Positions 5,060 through 6,134 of a stretch of DNA of 6,134 nt are shown piece by piece; position 1 is the first letter of the stretch; each line of letters starts with the position of its first letter. The stretch is taken from NCBI GenBank assembly GCA_937901465.1, contig CALGTU010000047.1:1-6134 (forward strand), written 5' to 3'. The DNA is from an uncultured Clostridia bacterium. Its GTDB lineage: Bacteria > Bacillota > Clostridia > Oscillospirales > Ruminococcaceae. Under the pieces are notes generated by a model. The model had not been told where the DNA came from, did no database searches, and worked only from the letters and a program-made list of their open reading frames with translations. The position numbers and the translations under genes are program-made.

Positions 5060-6070
5060 ATGTCAAGACAGATGATTATCCCCGAAGGGTATAAATCCGC
5101 TCTGACACTCAGAGAAACCCAGCACGCAATCAAATATATAAAGGACCTTTTTCAGCAGAACCTTTCGTTTGCCTTAACTCTCGACAGGGTAACAGCTCCC
5201 CTTATTGTAAGAAAGGGAAGCGGTATAAACGATGACCTTAACGGAACAGAAAGAAAGGTTGACTTTTCTTTCAAGGAAATCGACGGCGAGGCAGAAGTTG
5301 TTCAGTCGCTTGCAAAGTGGAAGAGAATGGCACTTTATAAATACGGCTATAATGTCGGCGAGGGAATTTACACCGATATGAACGCTATCCGCCGTGATGA
5401 CGACGCCGATAATATCCATTCGGTTTTCGTTGACCAGTGGGACTGGGAAAAGGTAATCTCAAAAGAAGAAAGAACAGAAGAATTCTTAAAAGAAACTGTA
5501 AAATCAATAGTTAAAGCTATTGCCTATACAAAGAGAAAGGTAAATCTTCGTTACCCTCAGCTTACAAAGAAAATCTGTGAAACACCCTATTTTATAACAA
5601 CAGAAGAACTCCGCGAAATGTATCCCGATAAAACGGGAAAAGAAAGAGAACGTCTTATAACAGAAAAATATAAAACTGTTTTCATTATGAAGATAGGCGA
5701 TGTTCTTTCAGACGGCGAGAAGCACGACGGCAGAGCTCCCGATTATGACGACTGGAGTCTTAACGGCGACCTTCTTTTCTGGAACGAAGTTTTAGAAGAC
5801 TCTTTGGAAATTTCTTCAATGGGTATTCGTGTTGATGATGTTTCACTTATCTCTCAACTTGAAAAATACAATGCTATGGACAGACTTCAGTTTGAATATC
5901 ACAAGATGATTAAAGATAACGTTCTTCCGCTTACCATAGGCGGTGGAATAGGTCAGTCAAGACTTTGTATGCTTCTTCTTGAAAAAGCACACATAGGCGA
6001 AGTTCAGGTTTCTGTTTGGCCTGAAAAGATGGCTCTTGAATGTGACGAAAAGGGAGTACAGCTTTTATAA
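5060..6070 (+). CDS. asnA: Aspartate--ammonia ligase (AsnA-type asparagine synthetase)
   Basis: AsnA makes asparagine from aspartate, ammonia and ATP, releasing AMP and pyrophosphate. It has a class II synthetase-like fold and uses ammonia, not glutamine. The 336-residue product is close to the 330 of Escherichia coli AsnA and collinear with it. Aligning from memory, E. coli D46, R100, Q116 and R299 correspond to D58 (in NDDLNG), R111 (in TDMNAIRRD), Q126 (in HSVFVDQWDW) and R301 (in GGGIGQSR, 294-301). Other conserved blocks are SLAKWKRMALYKY (83-95), KHDGRAPDYDDW (221-232) and SSMGIRVD (252-259). After DDW it passes directly to SLNGD, so it lacks a loop of about eight residues that E. coli has before LNGD. 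A GGAGGTG site (5043-5049) lies 10 bases before the ATG. It pairs functionally with asnS: one supplies asparagine, the other charges it. A second copy of the palindrome begins at its TAA. Confidence 0.97.
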   Translation: MSRQMIIPEGYKSALTLRETQHAIKYIKDLFQQNLSFALTLDRVTAPLIVRKGSGINDDLNGTERKVDFSFKEIDGEAEVVQSLAKWKRMALYKYGYNVGEGIYTDMNAIRRDDDADNIHSVFVDQWDWEKVISKEERTEEFLKETVKSIVKAIAYTKRKVNLRYPQLTKKICETPYFITTEELREMYPDKTGKERERLITEKYKTVFIMKIGDVLSDGEKHDGRAPDYDDWSLNGDLLFWNEVLEDSLEISSMGIRVDDVSLISQLEKYNAMDRLQFEYHKMIKDNVLPLTIGGGIGQSRLCMLLLEKAHIGEVQVSVWPEKMALECDEKGVQLL

Positions 6071-6134
6071 TAAAACGAGAAATCCGTGGCTTATTTCGTC
6101 GTTAAACTCGCTCGAAATACCCGCGTATTCCTTC
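6070..6134. repeat. Palindromic repeat, copy 2 (cut by window end)
   Basis: These 65 bases match 4672-4736 at a constant offset of 1398 with two substitutions (T for C at 6087, C for T at 6090). The left arm and the tip of the palindrome are present. By symmetry with copy 1 the centre is near 6122.5 and the element should end near 6175, outside the window. It starts at the last base of the asnA stop codon, as copy 1 starts at the asnS stop. Confidence 0.9.

Noticed and set aside
4842..5075. 77-residue plus-strand frame overlapping the asnA start
   Set aside because: It reads through the stem-loops, overlaps asnA in another frame and shows no recognisable protein features.

Overview
The window covers a bacterial chromosomal replication origin and its first genes. 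The dnaA-dnaN pair reads leftward, and an asparagine module (T-box leader, asnS, asnA) reads rightward. Moderate A+T content, strong AGGAGG-type ribosome binding sites, TTGACA/TATAAT promoters, a tRNA-sensing T-box leader and the protein sequences all point to a Firmicute, most likely class Clostridia. Oscillospirales/Ruminococcaceae is my best guess; that placement is inference.

Layout: 1-952 (-) is dnaN (sliding clamp), cut by the window edge. 953-1297 is the dnaA-dnaN spacer. It carries an origin-unwinding layout: DnaA-box-like 9-mers of the unusual form TTTTCAACA, a GGGGG cluster, GAT trios and an A+T-rich stretch. 1298-2662 (-) is dnaA. 2663-3304 is the divergent spacer, with the dnaA promoter, further box-like sites, the asnS promoter and a complete T-box leader whose specifier codon (AAC) and UGGC bulge both fit tRNA-Asn. 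3305-4675 (+) is asnS. 4676-5059 is a noncoding spacer packed with hairpins: a 106-bp imperfect palindrome (4672-4777) and then a run of GC-rich stem-loops. 5060-6070 (+) is asnA. A second copy of the palindrome starts at the asnA stop codon and runs out of the window.

How it works together: DnaA opens the origin and DnaN is the processivity clamp, so the left half is the replication initiation module. The right half makes asparagine from aspartate and ammonia (AsnA) and attaches it to tRNA-Asn (AsnS). The T-box lets uncharged tRNA-Asn switch the leader to read-through. Both gene pairs point away from the origin, so transcription runs with the replication forks. The most noteworthy points are the atypical DnaA-box sequence tied to a recognisable unwinding element, asnS-asnA in the place often held by rpmH-rnpA, and the palindromic repeat that abuts both asn stop codons.
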